64,000 nt of DNA from Paludibacteraceae bacterium (GCA_017559385.1 JAFYSK010000046.1:1-64000); one strand, 5' to 3'; positions 7,359 to 17,668 are shown, counted from the stretch's first letter. The notes: generated by a model from the sequence alone, not told the origin. Numbers and translations are program-made.

Positions 7359-10300
7359 ATGAAATTCACCCATTTACATGTCCATTCGCACTATTCCGTA
7401 TTAGACGGAATGAGTAAGGTACCTGATCTGATTGACAAATGTCTTAATACAGGCATGCACGCCGTCGCATTAACCGATCACGGATGTATGTATGGTATCA
7501 AGGAACTCCTAGATTGTGCTAAAAAGACGAATAAGAAACTTAAGGAGGAAGCTACTAAGAATGGAACTGATTTTATTCCGTTCAAACCGATTGTAGGTGT
7601 TGAGGCCTATTGTGCTCGTCGTGGTCGTAAAGATCGTGATAAAGATCTTAAGGCAATTAGTCCTGAGGGTAAGCAATATATTGTTGATCAAAGTGGATGG
7701 CACTTGATTTTACTAGCAAAGAACAAAAAAGGATACCACAACTTGTGCAAGATTGTTAGTGAAAGTTTCATGGATGAATGTTATTATCGTCGTCCTCGTA
7801 TTGACAAGGCATTGCTAGAGGAATATCATGATGGTATTATTTGTTCTTCGGCATGTTTGGGTGGTGAGATATCTCAAAAAATCATGCAAGGACTGCAGAA
7901 ACCATCAGAATTGGATTTTGAAGAGCGATTCGCGGATGCAATACAGGCCGTGCTGTGGTTTAAGAGCATCTTTGGAGATGACTACTATATTGAGATTCAA
8001 CGACATCAAACAGATGTAGAAGGTGCAGACCAAATGGTCTATCAGAAACAGATAGACGTTAATGCTGTATTGGTGGAGATTGCTAACAGATATGCAATCA
8101 AAGTGATTGCGACAAATGATGTTCACTTTGTTGACGAAGACCAAGCAGAAGCCCATGACCACCTGATATGTGTGTCGACCAACCACTTTATCGATGATCC
8201 TGATCGTATGCGGTATACGAAACAGGAATGGTTGAAATCTCCAGAGGAGATGGCTGATATCTTTAGTGATATTCCAGAGGCACTAACTAATACACAAGAG
8301 ATTGTTGACAAGGTAGAAGTATATGATATTGATTCTGGGCCACTGATGCCTAAATTTCCAATTCCTGTGGATTTTGGTACAGAAGAACTATATCGCGAGC
8401 GTTTCACACATGATGATTTATACAATGAATTCACTTGTGATGAAAATGGCAACGAGATCATGACGCGTGAAGAAGGGGAAAAGAAAATTAAAAATCTTGG
8501 TGGCTATGATAAGTTGTATCGTATTAAACTAGAAGCTGACTATCTGGCATATCTCACATATAAAGGTGCGCAGGTGCGTTATGGTGATACTTTAACTGAC
8601 GAGCAACAAGAGCGTATTAAATTTGAACTTCATATCATGAAAACCATGGGTTTCCCTGGATATTTCTTGATTGTGATGGACTTTATTCGTGCAGCCCGAG
8701 AGGAACTTGGTGTTAGTGTAGGTCCTGGTCGTGGTAGTGCAGCTGGTTCTGTTGTCGCATATTGTTTGCGCATTACGGACCTTGATCCACTTCAATATGA
8801 TCTACTTTTTGAGCGATTTCTCAACCCAGATCGTATCTCGCTTCCCGATATTGATACCGACTTCGATGACGCTGGTCGTGCCAAGGTTCTAGACTGGGTT
8901 AGCGATAAATATGGCCATACTCAAGTAGCACATATCATTACCTATGGTACTATGGCTACTAAGTCGGCTATCGCAGATGTTGGTCGTGTTCAGCGTGTAC
9001 CATTGAGTCGTGTAAACGAAATCAAATCGTTGATCCCAGAGAAAAGTTTTCCAGATGGCATCAAAGACGAGAAAGGCAAATCGCCAAAAGTGAATCTCAA
9101 AAACTGCTATAAGTATGTTGATGAACTTCGTGCTTTGCTTAATGGAGGTGAAGCTGAGATTCGAGCTATGTTGCGCAATGCTGCACAACTAGAGGATACG
9201 ATCCGTCAAGTAGGTGTGCATGCTTGTGGCATTATTATTGGTGCAGATGATCTGACTAATTATGTTCCTCTCTCAACGGTTGAAGATCGTGAGTCTGGAA
9301 AACGGGTTCTTGTGACGGAATATGACGGGCATGTCGTTGAAAGCGTGGGACTTATAAAAATGGACTTCCTTGGATTGAAAACCTTAACTATCATTAAGGA
9401 GTGTCTTAAGAATATTGAAAAAGCTCGCAACGAGAAAGTTGATATTGATCATATTTCTATTGAAGACGTTGATACATACAAACTCTTCCAAGAAGGTCGT
9501 ACTGTGGGTGTATTCCAATTTGAGTCTTTAGGTATGCGCAAGTATATGAAGGAGCTCAAACCTACTGTCATGGGTGATTTGATTGCTATGAACGCCTTGT
9601 ATCGCCCAGGACCAATGGACTATATTCCACAGTTTATTCGTCGTAAGCATGGACTAGAACCTGTTACATATGATATTCCTATCATGGAGAAGTATCTGAA
9701 AGATACTTATGGTGTAACTGTTTATCAAGAGCAGGTGATGCTTCTTTCTCGTCTTTTGGCTAATTTTACCCGTGGTGAGAGTGATCAATTGCGTAAGGCG
9801 ATGGGTAAGAAAATCATCAAGATGCTGGAGGAGTTGAAACCAAAGTTTATTAACGGTGGCAAAAGTAATGGACATAACGAGAAAATTCTTGAGAAAATCT
9901 GGGCAGACTGGGAGAAGTTCGCCTCCTACGCATTCAATAAGTCCCACGCTGCTTGTTACTCGTGGGTGGCTTACCAGACTGCATATCTCAAAGCTCATTA
10001 TCCAGCTGAGTTTATGGCGGCCAACTTGACCGTTGCTAAAGACGACATCAAAGATGTAACTAAATTCATGGACGAGTGTAAGGCCATGAAAATATCCGTG
10101 CTTGCGCCAGATGTCAATGAGTCTGAAATGAACTTTACTGTTAATAGCAAAGGTGATATTCGTTTCGGATTAGGTGGTATTAAGGGTGTCGGAGAAGCCG
10201 CGGTAGAAGCTATTTTGAATGAGCGTGCTAAAAATGGTAAATTCAAAAGCATATTTGACTTCTTAGAGCGTGTCAATCTGCAGACATGTAACCGTAAAAC

Positions 10301-11312
10301 AGTTGAAAATCTTGCACTTGCAGGTGCGTTTGATTGTTTTGAGGATATCTATCGAGAGCAGCTTCTCGGCTTAAATTCTAAAGCGGAAACTGTACTCGAG
10401 ACGCTGATGAGATATGGTAATAAGTACCAACAGGATAAGAGTCAGCAACTCAACTCTCTCTTTGGTGATTTAGGTGGTGATGGTGGAGTGGAAATACAGC
10501 ATCCAGAGTTACCTAAAGTGGAAAGATGGTCTACTATTGAGCGACTTAACAAAGAAAAGTCACTCATTGGTATTTTCCTCTCTGCGCACCCACTAGATGA
10601 ATGGAGTTTCGAATTTAACGAAATGTGTAATATTACAGCTGCGGAACTCAACCAATTTGAAACTTGGAAACGCCCTGACGCACGTAAATCATTGGCTGTT
10701 ACTACGGATGAAAGCTCCGAAGAAGAGGAAGTGAAGCCTATAAATCCTACTGATTGGATTGAGCAACACGAGAATATGATTTTCAGACTTGGAGGTATCG
10801 TAACTGCAGCAGAAGATTTAAAAACAGCCAAAGGTTTGCCTTTTGGACGATATACAATTGAAGATTATACAGGTAGTTATCAGTTTACTTTGTTTGGAGA
10901 TGAATACAAACAATATTCGCCGCTGCTCAAACCTAATATTTATGTGATGATCAATTGTTCTATCAAACAGAAGGGATATTATCTGAAATATTTTAAACCT
11001 CAAGCATTAGATGAGGCAGAATATACTTTTGCTGTACAACAAGTTTCGTTGATACAAGATACACAAAAGATACTGCAGTCTATTACTTTGCAGGTTCCAA
11101 TTGAGAAAATTCAGCCTTCACTTATTGATGAGTTGGCCGAAGCAGTATCTCAGAATCCTGGTAATACACCGTTGAATCTTGTTATATATGATGATACGAG
11201 ACAAAATTTGATTACATTCAATGCTTCTCCGGTCAAGATGTCTCATGAGTTTTACCATTGGCTTCAAATGCAACGGATGGATGCAACATTAGATTTCACT
11301 GTGCAAATATAG
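7359..11312 (+). CDS. dnaE: DNA polymerase III alpha subunit
   Basis: Catalytic subunit of the replicative polymerase, 1317 residues. The PHP domain opens the protein (HLHVHSHYSVLDG, residues 5-17). The polymerase palm shows GPGRGSAAGS and the catalytic pair in PDIDTDFDD (about 496-504). Fingers motifs include the block from LIAMNALYRPGPMD to YGVTVYQEQVM and the segment FNKSHAACYSWVAYQTAYLK. A helix-hairpin-helix (FGLGGIKGVGEAAV) and a C-terminal OB fold (FRLGGIVTAAEDLKTAKG) follow. It is of the DnaE1 type, without an internal exonuclease. Length is at the upper end of normal for Bacteroidales. It is monocistronic with its own promoter. Confidence 0.97.
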   Translation: MKFTHLHVHSHYSVLDGMSKVPDLIDKCLNTGMHAVALTDHGCMYGIKELLDCAKKTNKKLKEEATKNGTDFIPFKPIVGVEAYCARRGRKDRDKDLKAISPEGKQYIVDQSGWHLILLAKNKKGYHNLCKIVSESFMDECYYRRPRIDKALLEEYHDGIICSSACLGGEISQKIMQGLQKPSELDFEERFADAIQAVLWFKSIFGDDYYIEIQRHQTDVEGADQMVYQKQIDVNAVLVEIANRYAIKVIATNDVHFVDEDQAEAHDHLICVSTNHFIDDPDRMRYTKQEWLKSPEEMADIFSDIPEALTNTQEIVDKVEVYDIDSGPLMPKFPIPVDFGTEELYRERFTHDDLYNEFTCDENGNEIMTREEGEKKIKNLGGYDKLYRIKLEADYLAYLTYKGAQVRYGDTLTDEQQERIKFELHIMKTMGFPGYFLIVMDFIRAAREELGVSVGPGRGSAAGSVVAYCLRITDLDPLQYDLLFERFLNPDRISLPDIDTDFDDAGRAKVLDWVSDKYGHTQVAHIITYGTMATKSAIADVGRVQRVPLSRVNEIKSLIPEKSFPDGIKDEKGKSPKVNLKNCYKYVDELRALLNGGEAEIRAMLRNAAQLEDTIRQVGVHACGIIIGADDLTNYVPLSTVEDRESGKRVLVTEYDGHVVESVGLIKMDFLGLKTLTIIKECLKNIEKARNEKVDIDHISIEDVDTYKLFQEGRTVGVFQFESLGMRKYMKELKPTVMGDLIAMNALYRPGPMDYIPQFIRRKHGLEPVTYDIPIMEKYLKDTYGVTVYQEQVMLLSRLLANFTRGESDQLRKAMGKKIIKMLEELKPKFINGGKSNGHNEKILEKIWADWEKFASYAFNKSHAACYSWVAYQTAYLKAHYPAEFMAANLTVAKDDIKDVTKFMDECKAMKISVLAPDVNESEMNFTVNSKGDIRFGLGGIKGVGEAAVEAILNERAKNGKFKSIFDFLERVNLQTCNRKTVENLALAGAFDCFEDIYREQLLGLNSKAETVLETLMRYGNKYQQDKSQQLNSLFGDLGGDGGVEIQHPELPKVERWSTIERLNKEKSLIGIFLSAHPLDEWSFEFNEMCNITAAELNQFETWKRPDARKSLAVTTDESSEEEEVKPINPTDWIEQHENMIFRLGGIVTAAEDLKTAKGLPFGRYTIEDYTGSYQFTLFGDEYKQYSPLLKPNIYVMINCSIKQKGYYLKYFKPQALDEAEYTFAVQQVSLIQDTQKILQSITLQVPIEKIQPSLIDELAEAVSQNPGNTPLNLVIYDDTRQNLITFNASPVKMSHEFYHWLQMQRMDATLDFTVQI

Positions 11313-11331
11313 TAGTGTTTACGCACTATTG

Positions 11332-11364
11332 TCGCACAATAATCGCACAATAATCGCACAATTA
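11332..11364. repeat. tandem repeat, 3 x 11 bp
   Basis: TCGCACAATAA occurs at 11332-11342 and 11343-11353, and TCGCACAATTA at 11354-11364, just after the dnaE stop codon. It is one of four exactly 3 x 11 bp repeats of unrelated sequence at gene boundaries in this window. The rest of the 166-nt gap holds only the next promoter. Confidence 0.9.
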
Positions 11365-11426
11365 TCATTATTTTCCATTAGATGATGTGCTTATATACTT
11401 GCAGACTGTAAGTTTTATGTGAAAAA

Positions 11427-11458
11427 TTTGTTGATTTGTTAATTTTTATATAACTTTG
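11427..11458 (+). promoter_or_regulatory. promoter of the small lipoprotein
   Basis: -33 TTTG (11427-11430) and -7 TAACTTTG (11451-11458) with 20 nt between them; the coding start is 26 nt further on. It may also serve mutS2 and folK. Confidence 0.75.
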
Positions 11459-11484
11459 CACCGAAATAACTAATTTATTTGATT

Positions 11485-11931
11485 ATGAAAAAGTTTCTTT
11501 TATTTGCACTTATAGTGTGCATGGCGAGTTGTACGGTTGTAGAGCAACCAAGTACAACGATGAAAACCATTACCGTCAAAGTAGCTGCTACTGACTGGAA
11601 ATACACAGATCAAGGTAATAATAATTATTTTTATGCAGGTGTTGATATACCAGAAATAACCAATGCGGTTTTTGAAAAAGGAGAAGTAAAGGCATATTTG
11701 GTAAAAGATCGCTATAATAGTTATTATGCTCGTAAACATGCACTTCCATATGTGATGCACAAGGAAGAATATCTGAATGACAACTGGATTTTCTATACAG
11801 AGACAGTTGACTTTACTTATGGTAAGGGATGGGTAGAGTTCAATTTCCGTGCAAGTGACTTTGCATATGAAGAGAATGTAAATATCAATCCAGAGGCTAT
11901 GGAATTTGATGTGGTTATTACCAAACCCTAA
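11485..11931 (+). CDS. small hypothetical lipoprotein
   Basis: Protein of 148 residues with a lipoprotein signal: MKKFLLFALIVCMASC, lipobox ending at Cys16. The mature part begins TVVEQPSTTMKTITVKV and continues with beta-rich, aromatic sequence (DQGNNNYFYAGVDIPEI, DNWIFYTETVDFTYG). No catalytic motif is visible. It is probably an outer-membrane-anchored periplasmic or surface protein of unknown function. ATG 11485 is chosen because it begins the signal peptide. The gene lies 31 nt before mutS2. Confidence 0.6.
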   Translation: MKKFLLFALIVCMASCTVVEQPSTTMKTITVKVAATDWKYTDQGNNNYFYAGVDIPEITNAVFEKGEVKAYLVKDRYNSYYARKHALPYVMHKEEYLNDNWIFYTETVDFTYGKGWVEFNFRASDFAYEENVNINPEAMEFDVVITKP

Positions 11932-11962
11932 TAATATTTATATCAGGTAACCAATTATTAAA

Positions 11963-14299
11963 ATGATTTACCCTCAGAACATAGAGCAGAAGATTGATTT
12001 TAATATCATACGTGACTGCTTAAAGGGATTTTGTAGCTCGCCACTTGGAAAAGAAAGAGTGGACGAGATGTCGTGGGTAAATCATTATGATTCTGCTAAA
12101 AATCGGCTAGCACACCTACGTGAAATGATGGGGGTGTTAGCTGATAGTACGCTTTCGTTTCCACAAGGGGATATTTATGACCTACGTGAAGCTCTATCGC
12201 GCATACGAATTGAGGGGCTATTTATGGACGAGAGTGAGTTGTTCTCGTTGCGCAAGATGCTGGATTATGTAGGACAGTTAGAGCGTTTTTTCACTTTACT
12301 AGATAAAGAAAAATATCCGCTATTAGCTTCTTTACCACTTATATCTTTTCCTAATCATCTGATCGCAGAGATTGACCGCATCATTGACCGTTATGGCAAG
12401 ATGAAAGATTCGGCATCCCCCGAACTAGCTCGTATTCGAAAGGATATTGCCCAATCGCAAGGTTCTGTTAGTCGTGCTCTTAATACGATTTTACGCCAAG
12501 CACAGGCAGAAGGACTTCTTGATAAAGATGCGACGCCAACAATGCGTGAAGGACGATTGGTATTACCTGTACCACCTGCATATAAGCGAAAAATTGGTGG
12601 TATAGTACATGATGAGTCTGCTACAGGTAAAACTGTCTTTATTGAACCTCAACAGGTCGTTGAAGCTAATAATAGAATACGAGAACTAGAGGGTGAAGAG
12701 CGCCGTGAGCGGATGCGTATCCTGTTAGAAATGACTGAGTCTATTCGCCCAGAGATACCTCAGATATTGGCTAGTGAACAATTTTTGGCTGATGTCGATT
12801 TCCTGCGTGCTAAGGCATTATTTGCTGTTGATATTGAGGCTATTGTACCTGAAGTACACAACAAGCCCATGCTAGATTGGCGCGAGGCAAGACATCCTAT
12901 TTTATTACTCAATTTTCGTAAGCAAGGTAGAGAAGTGGTTCCCCTATCTATTAGACTTACTGATAATCGTATCTTAGTCATAAGTGGTCCAAATGCGGGT
13001 GGTAAATCTGTATGTTTGAAAACTGTGGCCTTACTACAGTACATGTTGCAATGTGGTTTAGCTGTACCGCTGAGTGAAGCCAGCGAGATGGGCTTCTTTG
13101 AGAAGTTATTACTTGATATTGGTGACGAGCAATCTATCGAAGACGATCTGTCAACCTATTCTTCACATCTTCGCAACATGAAACACTTTGTGCGATATGC
13201 CAATGGCAGGACCTTACTCTTGATTGATGAGTTTGGCACGGGTACAGAACCATTGATAGGTGGAGCAATTGCTGAGGCTGTATTGACACAACTCAACGAA
13301 CAAAAAGCCTATGGTGTAATCACTACCCACTATACTAATCTCAAGCACTTGGCTGAGCGTAGCAAAGGTATTATCAACGGTGCAATGTTATATGATAGAG
13401 GACAGCTAAAACCGTTGTTCCAATTATCTATTGGACAGGCTGGTAGTAGTTTTGCTGTAGAGATTGCACGGCAAATAGGCTTGCCGGAACAGATTATACA
13501 ACGTGCAACAGATATAGTTGGTGAAGAGCATATTGACTATGATAAGCAATTGCAAGATATTGCTCGTGACAAGCGATATTGGGAGAATAAACGACAGAAT
13601 ATCCGCCAAAAAGAGAAACATCTTGAGGAGAAAATAGCGCATTATGAGGAGCAAATGGCTGGCATTAAGGCCAAGAAAAGAGCTATTATTGAAGAAGCTA
13701 ACCAACAGGCTGCTGATTTGCTCAAGAAGAGTAATGCAACGATAGAAAGAACCATTCGAGAAATAAAGGAAGCGAAAGCGGAGAAGCTGGCTACTCAACA
13801 AGCTAGACAGAAAGTAGAGAATTTGAAGTCCAAAGTAGAGGAAAAATCTGCGAAAATAGCTAAACCTTCTTCCACAAATACCACGACGAAAAAGCAGGGT
13901 AGTGTACTTCGCGATTTAAGTGATTTGAAGATTCTAACTAAGAATCCTGCGAAACTGATTCAAGAAACCAATACTCCGAAACCAAGAATGGTGGCTAGCA
14001 GTGTGGCTGATGAGCTGCGTCGCCGCAAATTGTCTTTCTCGCGAGAGTTAGATATTCGTGGATTGCGTGTGGATGAAGCCCTTGAAGTGCTGATTGCATA
14101 TATCGATGATGCATTGATGGTGAATGCCGAGATGGTAACCATCTTACACGGAACAGGTACTGGAGCACTTAAACAAGTTGTGCGTGACTATTTAGCTGAA
14201 AGACAAAAGACCATGCGTAAGTTGCATAGTGGTGATATACATTTTCATGACGGCGATCCAGATAGAGGTGGAGCGGGGATAACTGTGGTTGAACTATGA
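11963..14299 (+). CDS. mutS2: endonuclease MutS2
   Basis: MutS2 paralogue of MutS, 778 residues. It lacks the mismatch-recognition domain; it has the core/clamp domain, the ATPase (Walker A GPNAGGKS near 342-349, Walker B LLIDEFGTGTEP, then ITTHYTNLKHLA), a long coiled coil (about 520-640, rich in E, K, R and Q) and a C-terminal Smr nuclease domain (LDIRGLRVDEA near 695, HGTGTGAL near 729). Family members act on recombination intermediates and, in Bacillus, on collided ribosomes. It heads a tight cluster with folK (15-nt gap). Confidence 0.95.
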   Translation: MIYPQNIEQKIDFNIIRDCLKGFCSSPLGKERVDEMSWVNHYDSAKNRLAHLREMMGVLADSTLSFPQGDIYDLREALSRIRIEGLFMDESELFSLRKMLDYVGQLERFFTLLDKEKYPLLASLPLISFPNHLIAEIDRIIDRYGKMKDSASPELARIRKDIAQSQGSVSRALNTILRQAQAEGLLDKDATPTMREGRLVLPVPPAYKRKIGGIVHDESATGKTVFIEPQQVVEANNRIRELEGEERRERMRILLEMTESIRPEIPQILASEQFLADVDFLRAKALFAVDIEAIVPEVHNKPMLDWREARHPILLLNFRKQGREVVPLSIRLTDNRILVISGPNAGGKSVCLKTVALLQYMLQCGLAVPLSEASEMGFFEKLLLDIGDEQSIEDDLSTYSSHLRNMKHFVRYANGRTLLLIDEFGTGTEPLIGGAIAEAVLTQLNEQKAYGVITTHYTNLKHLAERSKGIINGAMLYDRGQLKPLFQLSIGQAGSSFAVEIARQIGLPEQIIQRATDIVGEEHIDYDKQLQDIARDKRYWENKRQNIRQKEKHLEEKIAHYEEQMAGIKAKKRAIIEEANQQAADLLKKSNATIERTIREIKEAKAEKLATQQARQKVENLKSKVEEKSAKIAKPSSTNTTTKKQGSVLRDLSDLKILTKNPAKLIQETNTPKPRMVASSVADELRRRKLSFSRELDIRGLRVDEALEVLIAYIDDALMVNAEMVTILHGTGTGALKQVVRDYLAERQKTMRKLHSGDIHFHDGDPDRGGAGITVVEL

Positions 14300-14314
14300 T
14301 AATCTCCTAATAGC

Positions 14315-14749
14315 ATGATAATATACTTTGGCATAGGAACCAATTTAGGCAATCGAGAAGAAAATATTCGCGAAGCTTTGCGTTTGTTAGATGCTAAGGT
14401 AGGGGTTCAGATGGCATGCTCATCCATTTATCGCAGTAAACCTCAAGGTTTTGTTTCTGACAATGAGTTTGCTAATGTTGTTGTTGTATATCAAACGGAA
14501 TACACACCTGAGGAAATATTGCATATTACGCAACAAATAGAACAAGAATTAGGGCGTACACATAAGACAGTTGATGGCATCTATCATGATCGTATCATTG
14601 ATATTGACCTTTTGCTTGCGAAAATAGGTACACTATCACTTGATTGTAACACTCCAACATTAACTATTCCACATCCCCGCATGAATAGCCGTGATTTTGT
14701 CTTACTACCATTACAAGAAGTAGAACACCTTCTCTTAAATAAACTATGA
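14315..14749 (+). CDS. folK: 2-amino-4-hydroxy-6-hydroxymethyldihydropteridine diphosphokinase
   Basis: HPPK transfers pyrophosphate from ATP to 6-hydroxymethyl-dihydropterin in folate synthesis. The 144-residue protein contains the expected IYFGIGTNLGNREENI start, SSIYRSKPQGF pterin loop, FANVVV, and the catalytic and metal-binding block HDRIIDIDLLL, then IPHPRMNSRDFVLLPL. Length is normal for a single-domain HPPK. It follows mutS2 by 15 nt, and its stop overlaps the start of the next gene (ATGA), so the three are probably cotranscribed. Confidence 0.93.
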   Translation: MIIYFGIGTNLGNREENIREALRLLDAKVGVQMACSSIYRSKPQGFVSDNEFANVVVVYQTEYTPEEILHITQQIEQELGRTHKTVDGIYHDRIIDIDLLLAKIGTLSLDCNTPTLTIPHPRMNSRDFVLLPLQEVEHLLLNKL

Positions 14750-16125
14750 TTCTGTCTATTATCTTATCAATATTTTCCGTTACTTTCACCTTGAGTTCAA
14801 CTACCGAGGTGAAACCATCAGGTGTCTTACCTGATTCTACGACTTATAGATACGAGCGTACGGCTATAACAGGACAAAGAGGTCAAATGACAAAAGATAA
14901 TTCTACTTACCTTGAGTTGAATGATTGGGATGGATATGTTATTCGTGCTGTAGAACTTCAAATGCGTTCAAATAAAAGTTCGGGAAAAGGTTTGCTCAAT
15001 ATGACTGTAGGTGATGATGTTGTTTGGTCGATAGAAGATCACGATTTTTGTGATGATGCATGGGCAGGTATGTATACTACAAATTGGGTGCCAATTTATA
15101 AAAAGATAAATGTATTGGTAAATAAAGAACCAATAAGAATATCTATTTCTGCTACAGAAAATAGTTTATATATTCATTCCTATACTATTTACTACGAAAA
15201 AGCATATCATACAGCTACACCCGATTTACCTAGTATACCTTCAGTTCCATTAGAAGCCAAAGCATATACTGTTTATTTTAATTCAGGTTGTGATACCTCA
15301 CCTGCACCGATTACTCAATCCAGTCCCAATACTCCTATTATCCTCCCTGAGTGGCAAGACACACTTTCATGGTTTTTTATAGGGTGGAGTGAATCAGAAG
15401 TAGTTGACAACAAACTTTATACTCCGATATTGCAGCCAGGCCAAAATTACATGCCTACTAGAAATACTAAATTATGGGCTGTCTATTCAGATGTTAAAAA
15501 TAATGTCGCAACAACCGATTATATATCTGGCAAATATGTAATAGCTCGTTATAATGACTTTACAGTTGAAATAGGTGGGTCAGGATTAGCATCATATGGC
15601 AAAATAGATGTTGACAGGCTTCATCTTAATGTACTTGAAATGTCTAAAGTTGATAACGAAAACTATTGTATGGAATCTTCATATGATAGTACTATGATTT
15701 ATCAATTAGTGTTTAATAGTCATGACAGTACAGTGTATATTACACACTTTGAAACAGGTGAACCTATTGGCTATAAAGAGAGTTGCTTATCTGCAATCGA
15801 TACTGCATGGAAATACAGAGTTTTAGGTGATAATTCAATCATATTTTATTATACATATGCTGATAAAGATTATGTATTTTATTTTGGAAAAAAAGATGGT
15901 AAGGAGTGCGCTTTTTCGTTCCATACCTCATCATTAAAAATTTGGAGCGAGAATGGATTTTGGCTATTTCCTATTGTGGAGAGACATATTACTTCATGGC
16001 CGCTTGGTATTCTCAATGCTGTAGAAGATATTGATAAACCAATAGAGTCAATGGATGCTATATACCATTTCGGTATATATGAGCTACATATACATAATGG
16101 AAAGAAATCACTCATCATACGGTAA
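14746..16125 (+). CDS. secreted protein with an InlB-type repeat
   Basis: Protein of 459 residues starting with a hydrophobic signal (MILSIILSIFSVTFTLSSTT). Residues about 173-250 look like one Listeria-Bacteroides (InlB B) repeat: AYTVYFNSGCDTSP, then WFFIGWSESEV, then TKLWAVYSD. The N-terminal part resembles a beta-sandwich (YVIRAVELQMRSNKSSGKG). The end, GIYELHIHNGKKSLIIR, resembles the last strand of type IX secretion C-terminal sorting domains. It is therefore probably an exported surface protein. Its start overlaps folK by 4 nt. Function is unknown; the sorting-tail call is an inference from one short segment. Confidence 0.55.
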   Translation: MILSIILSIFSVTFTLSSTTEVKPSGVLPDSTTYRYERTAITGQRGQMTKDNSTYLELNDWDGYVIRAVELQMRSNKSSGKGLLNMTVGDDVVWSIEDHDFCDDAWAGMYTTNWVPIYKKINVLVNKEPIRISISATENSLYIHSYTIYYEKAYHTATPDLPSIPSVPLEAKAYTVYFNSGCDTSPAPITQSSPNTPIILPEWQDTLSWFFIGWSESEVVDNKLYTPILQPGQNYMPTRNTKLWAVYSDVKNNVATTDYISGKYVIARYNDFTVEIGGSGLASYGKIDVDRLHLNVLEMSKVDNENYCMESSYDSTMIYQLVFNSHDSTVYITHFETGEPIGYKESCLSAIDTAWKYRVLGDNSIIFYYTYADKDYVFYFGKKDGKECAFSFHTSSLKIWSENGFWLFPIVERHITSWPLGILNAVEDIDKPIESMDAIYHFGIYELHIHNGKKSLIIR

Positions 16126-16149
16126 GAACTTTTAACATATTTAGTTTAT

Positions 16150-17556
16150 ATGCGTCACCGTCAAAAAATAGCAATAGCTCGTCTTATATCTGATCTCATA
16201 AAGTCAGACACTGTTATATGCCCTGAAGAAATTGCTGCGTATAACAAAATTGTTCGTAATTTTGATATTTCAGATGCTGAACTATATGAGGCACAATATA
16301 TATCACTTGCAGACGCCATGGCGATAGTTAAAAATATGTCGCCAGATGATCAACAACGTTTTCTCAAAACATTTTATAATGCAGCACATTCAGAAAAAAG
16401 GTGTGTGCCGAAAGAAGCGTTGTTGATGCTGGCTATCTCTAACTTGGTAAATGATAAAGAAGATAAATATGCATTCTTTTCTAGCGAAATAAATAGATAT
16501 CAAATGCCTGAAAAGTATGTTATTTATCTAGAGAGTGACTATATGCCAGTCATTAATGATGAAATACTTTTGCATTACGATACGATTTCTAACTTGCTGA
16601 AACTATGGAACTTTGAGTTTATCTACATTCCTAAATTGTCGCAATCTTTTCGTGATATGGATACGCAATTTCTCTACGATTTATTACGCTATATGAATCC
16701 ACGATTACCTGTAGAGAATATTGAAATGTTGTATAATCGTCTCACTGCGTTTACAACAGAGAGTTATACGCGTGACTATATGACACATATATATCAGCAA
16801 CAATCATTTTATGATATACCACCTTCTATTTTGATCTTTATAGGAAACTCTATTTTACCTTCAAAGACTCAATCACATAAGGATTTATGTATGCTAAATA
16901 TGTTAACTATTCGTCTGGAAGATGAAACAAATAGTGTGCTTAATGAAGTGCGAAGATTTATTCAGCAATATGAAAAACATATTACTGAACCTGAGATATG
17001 TTGTCCAAAAGTAGGAATGGGGCTTTTTAGATATCATGGGTTATATAAAGAGTTATTTGATTATCTTGCGCGTCATAAATCAAATGGGGTAGAGAATAGT
17101 ATTATTATAGACTTAACAAAGCATCGAATTACAATGCGTGGAGAGGAAGTTCCTATGTCTGGTACTCAGTTGGCTACATATATGTTGATATTGCATCAAA
17201 CATTTTGTACGCATCATGGAGGCTTAATTAAAGCTGGACAACATCGTCCTCTATCCGAAACTGAGGTACAGCGATTAACAAGAACTTTTAATACTATGTG
17301 TAATATATTTAGGGATACACCTATTGATAAAGCACATAATTATTTAGATGAAGTAAATAATATTCGTAGTTATATAGCACGTATTCGTACAGTAATAACT
17401 AATGTTATTGATTCTAACGACCTAAATTATTATCTACCAAAGGATTCTTTACACAAAGATATGTATCAAATAACGATTGATCCTTCACACATACATATAA
17501 AAGATGCTATTAGTGAATACGAATTCACTAAATATCCTCTTTGGAAGAAGATATAA
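16150..17556 (+). CDS. TerB-like / winged-helix domain protein of unknown function
   Basis: A 468-residue cytoplasmic protein without a signal or membrane segment. The first 100 residues are helical and resemble TerB-like domains (MRHRQKIAIARLISDLIKSD, then LYEAQYISLADAMAIV). The C-terminal part (about 316-463) has the pattern of an OmpR-type winged helix: IIIDLTKHRITMRGEEVPMS, GTQLATYMLILHQ, then a helix NNIRSYIARIRTVITNVI and a final hairpin DMYQITIDP. The middle region is unassigned. It begins 24 nt after the secreted protein and ends in a terminator. A regulatory or sensor role is suggested only by the fold resemblance. Confidence 0.5.
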   Translation: MRHRQKIAIARLISDLIKSDTVICPEEIAAYNKIVRNFDISDAELYEAQYISLADAMAIVKNMSPDDQQRFLKTFYNAAHSEKRCVPKEALLMLAISNLVNDKEDKYAFFSSEINRYQMPEKYVIYLESDYMPVINDEILLHYDTISNLLKLWNFEFIYIPKLSQSFRDMDTQFLYDLLRYMNPRLPVENIEMLYNRLTAFTTESYTRDYMTHIYQQQSFYDIPPSILIFIGNSILPSKTQSHKDLCMLNMLTIRLEDETNSVLNEVRRFIQQYEKHITEPEICCPKVGMGLFRYHGLYKELFDYLARHKSNGVENSIIIDLTKHRITMRGEEVPMSGTQLATYMLILHQTFCTHHGGLIKAGQHRPLSETEVQRLTRTFNTMCNIFRDTPIDKAHNYLDEVNNIRSYIARIRTVITNVIDSNDLNYYLPKDSLHKDMYQITIDPSHIHIKDAISEYEFTKYPLWKKI

Positions 17557-17576
17557 TTCTTACTAGAAATAATGAT

Positions 17577-17640
17577 AACAATATTGTTAATTGAGTAACT
17601 ACTGGATGGTTTTCTCTTTTAACAATATTGTTGTTTTTTG
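17577..17640 (+). terminator. terminator of the mutS2 to winged-helix cluster
   Basis: The 12-bp palindrome AACAATATTGTT occurs twice (17577-17588 and 17621-17632) and can pair across a loop of about 30 nt, followed by GTTTTTTG. It ends the upstream transcript; the final TTTG also serves as -33 of the next promoter. Confidence 0.6.
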
Positions 17641-17668
17641 TCAAGGTGTGAAATAAGCTGTAATTTTG
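17637..17668 (+). promoter_or_regulatory. promoter of the actuator-domain protein
   Basis: -33 TTTG (17637-17640) and -7 TAATTTTG (17661-17668) are 20 nt apart, with a leader of about 65 nt before the gene. Confidence 0.75.
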
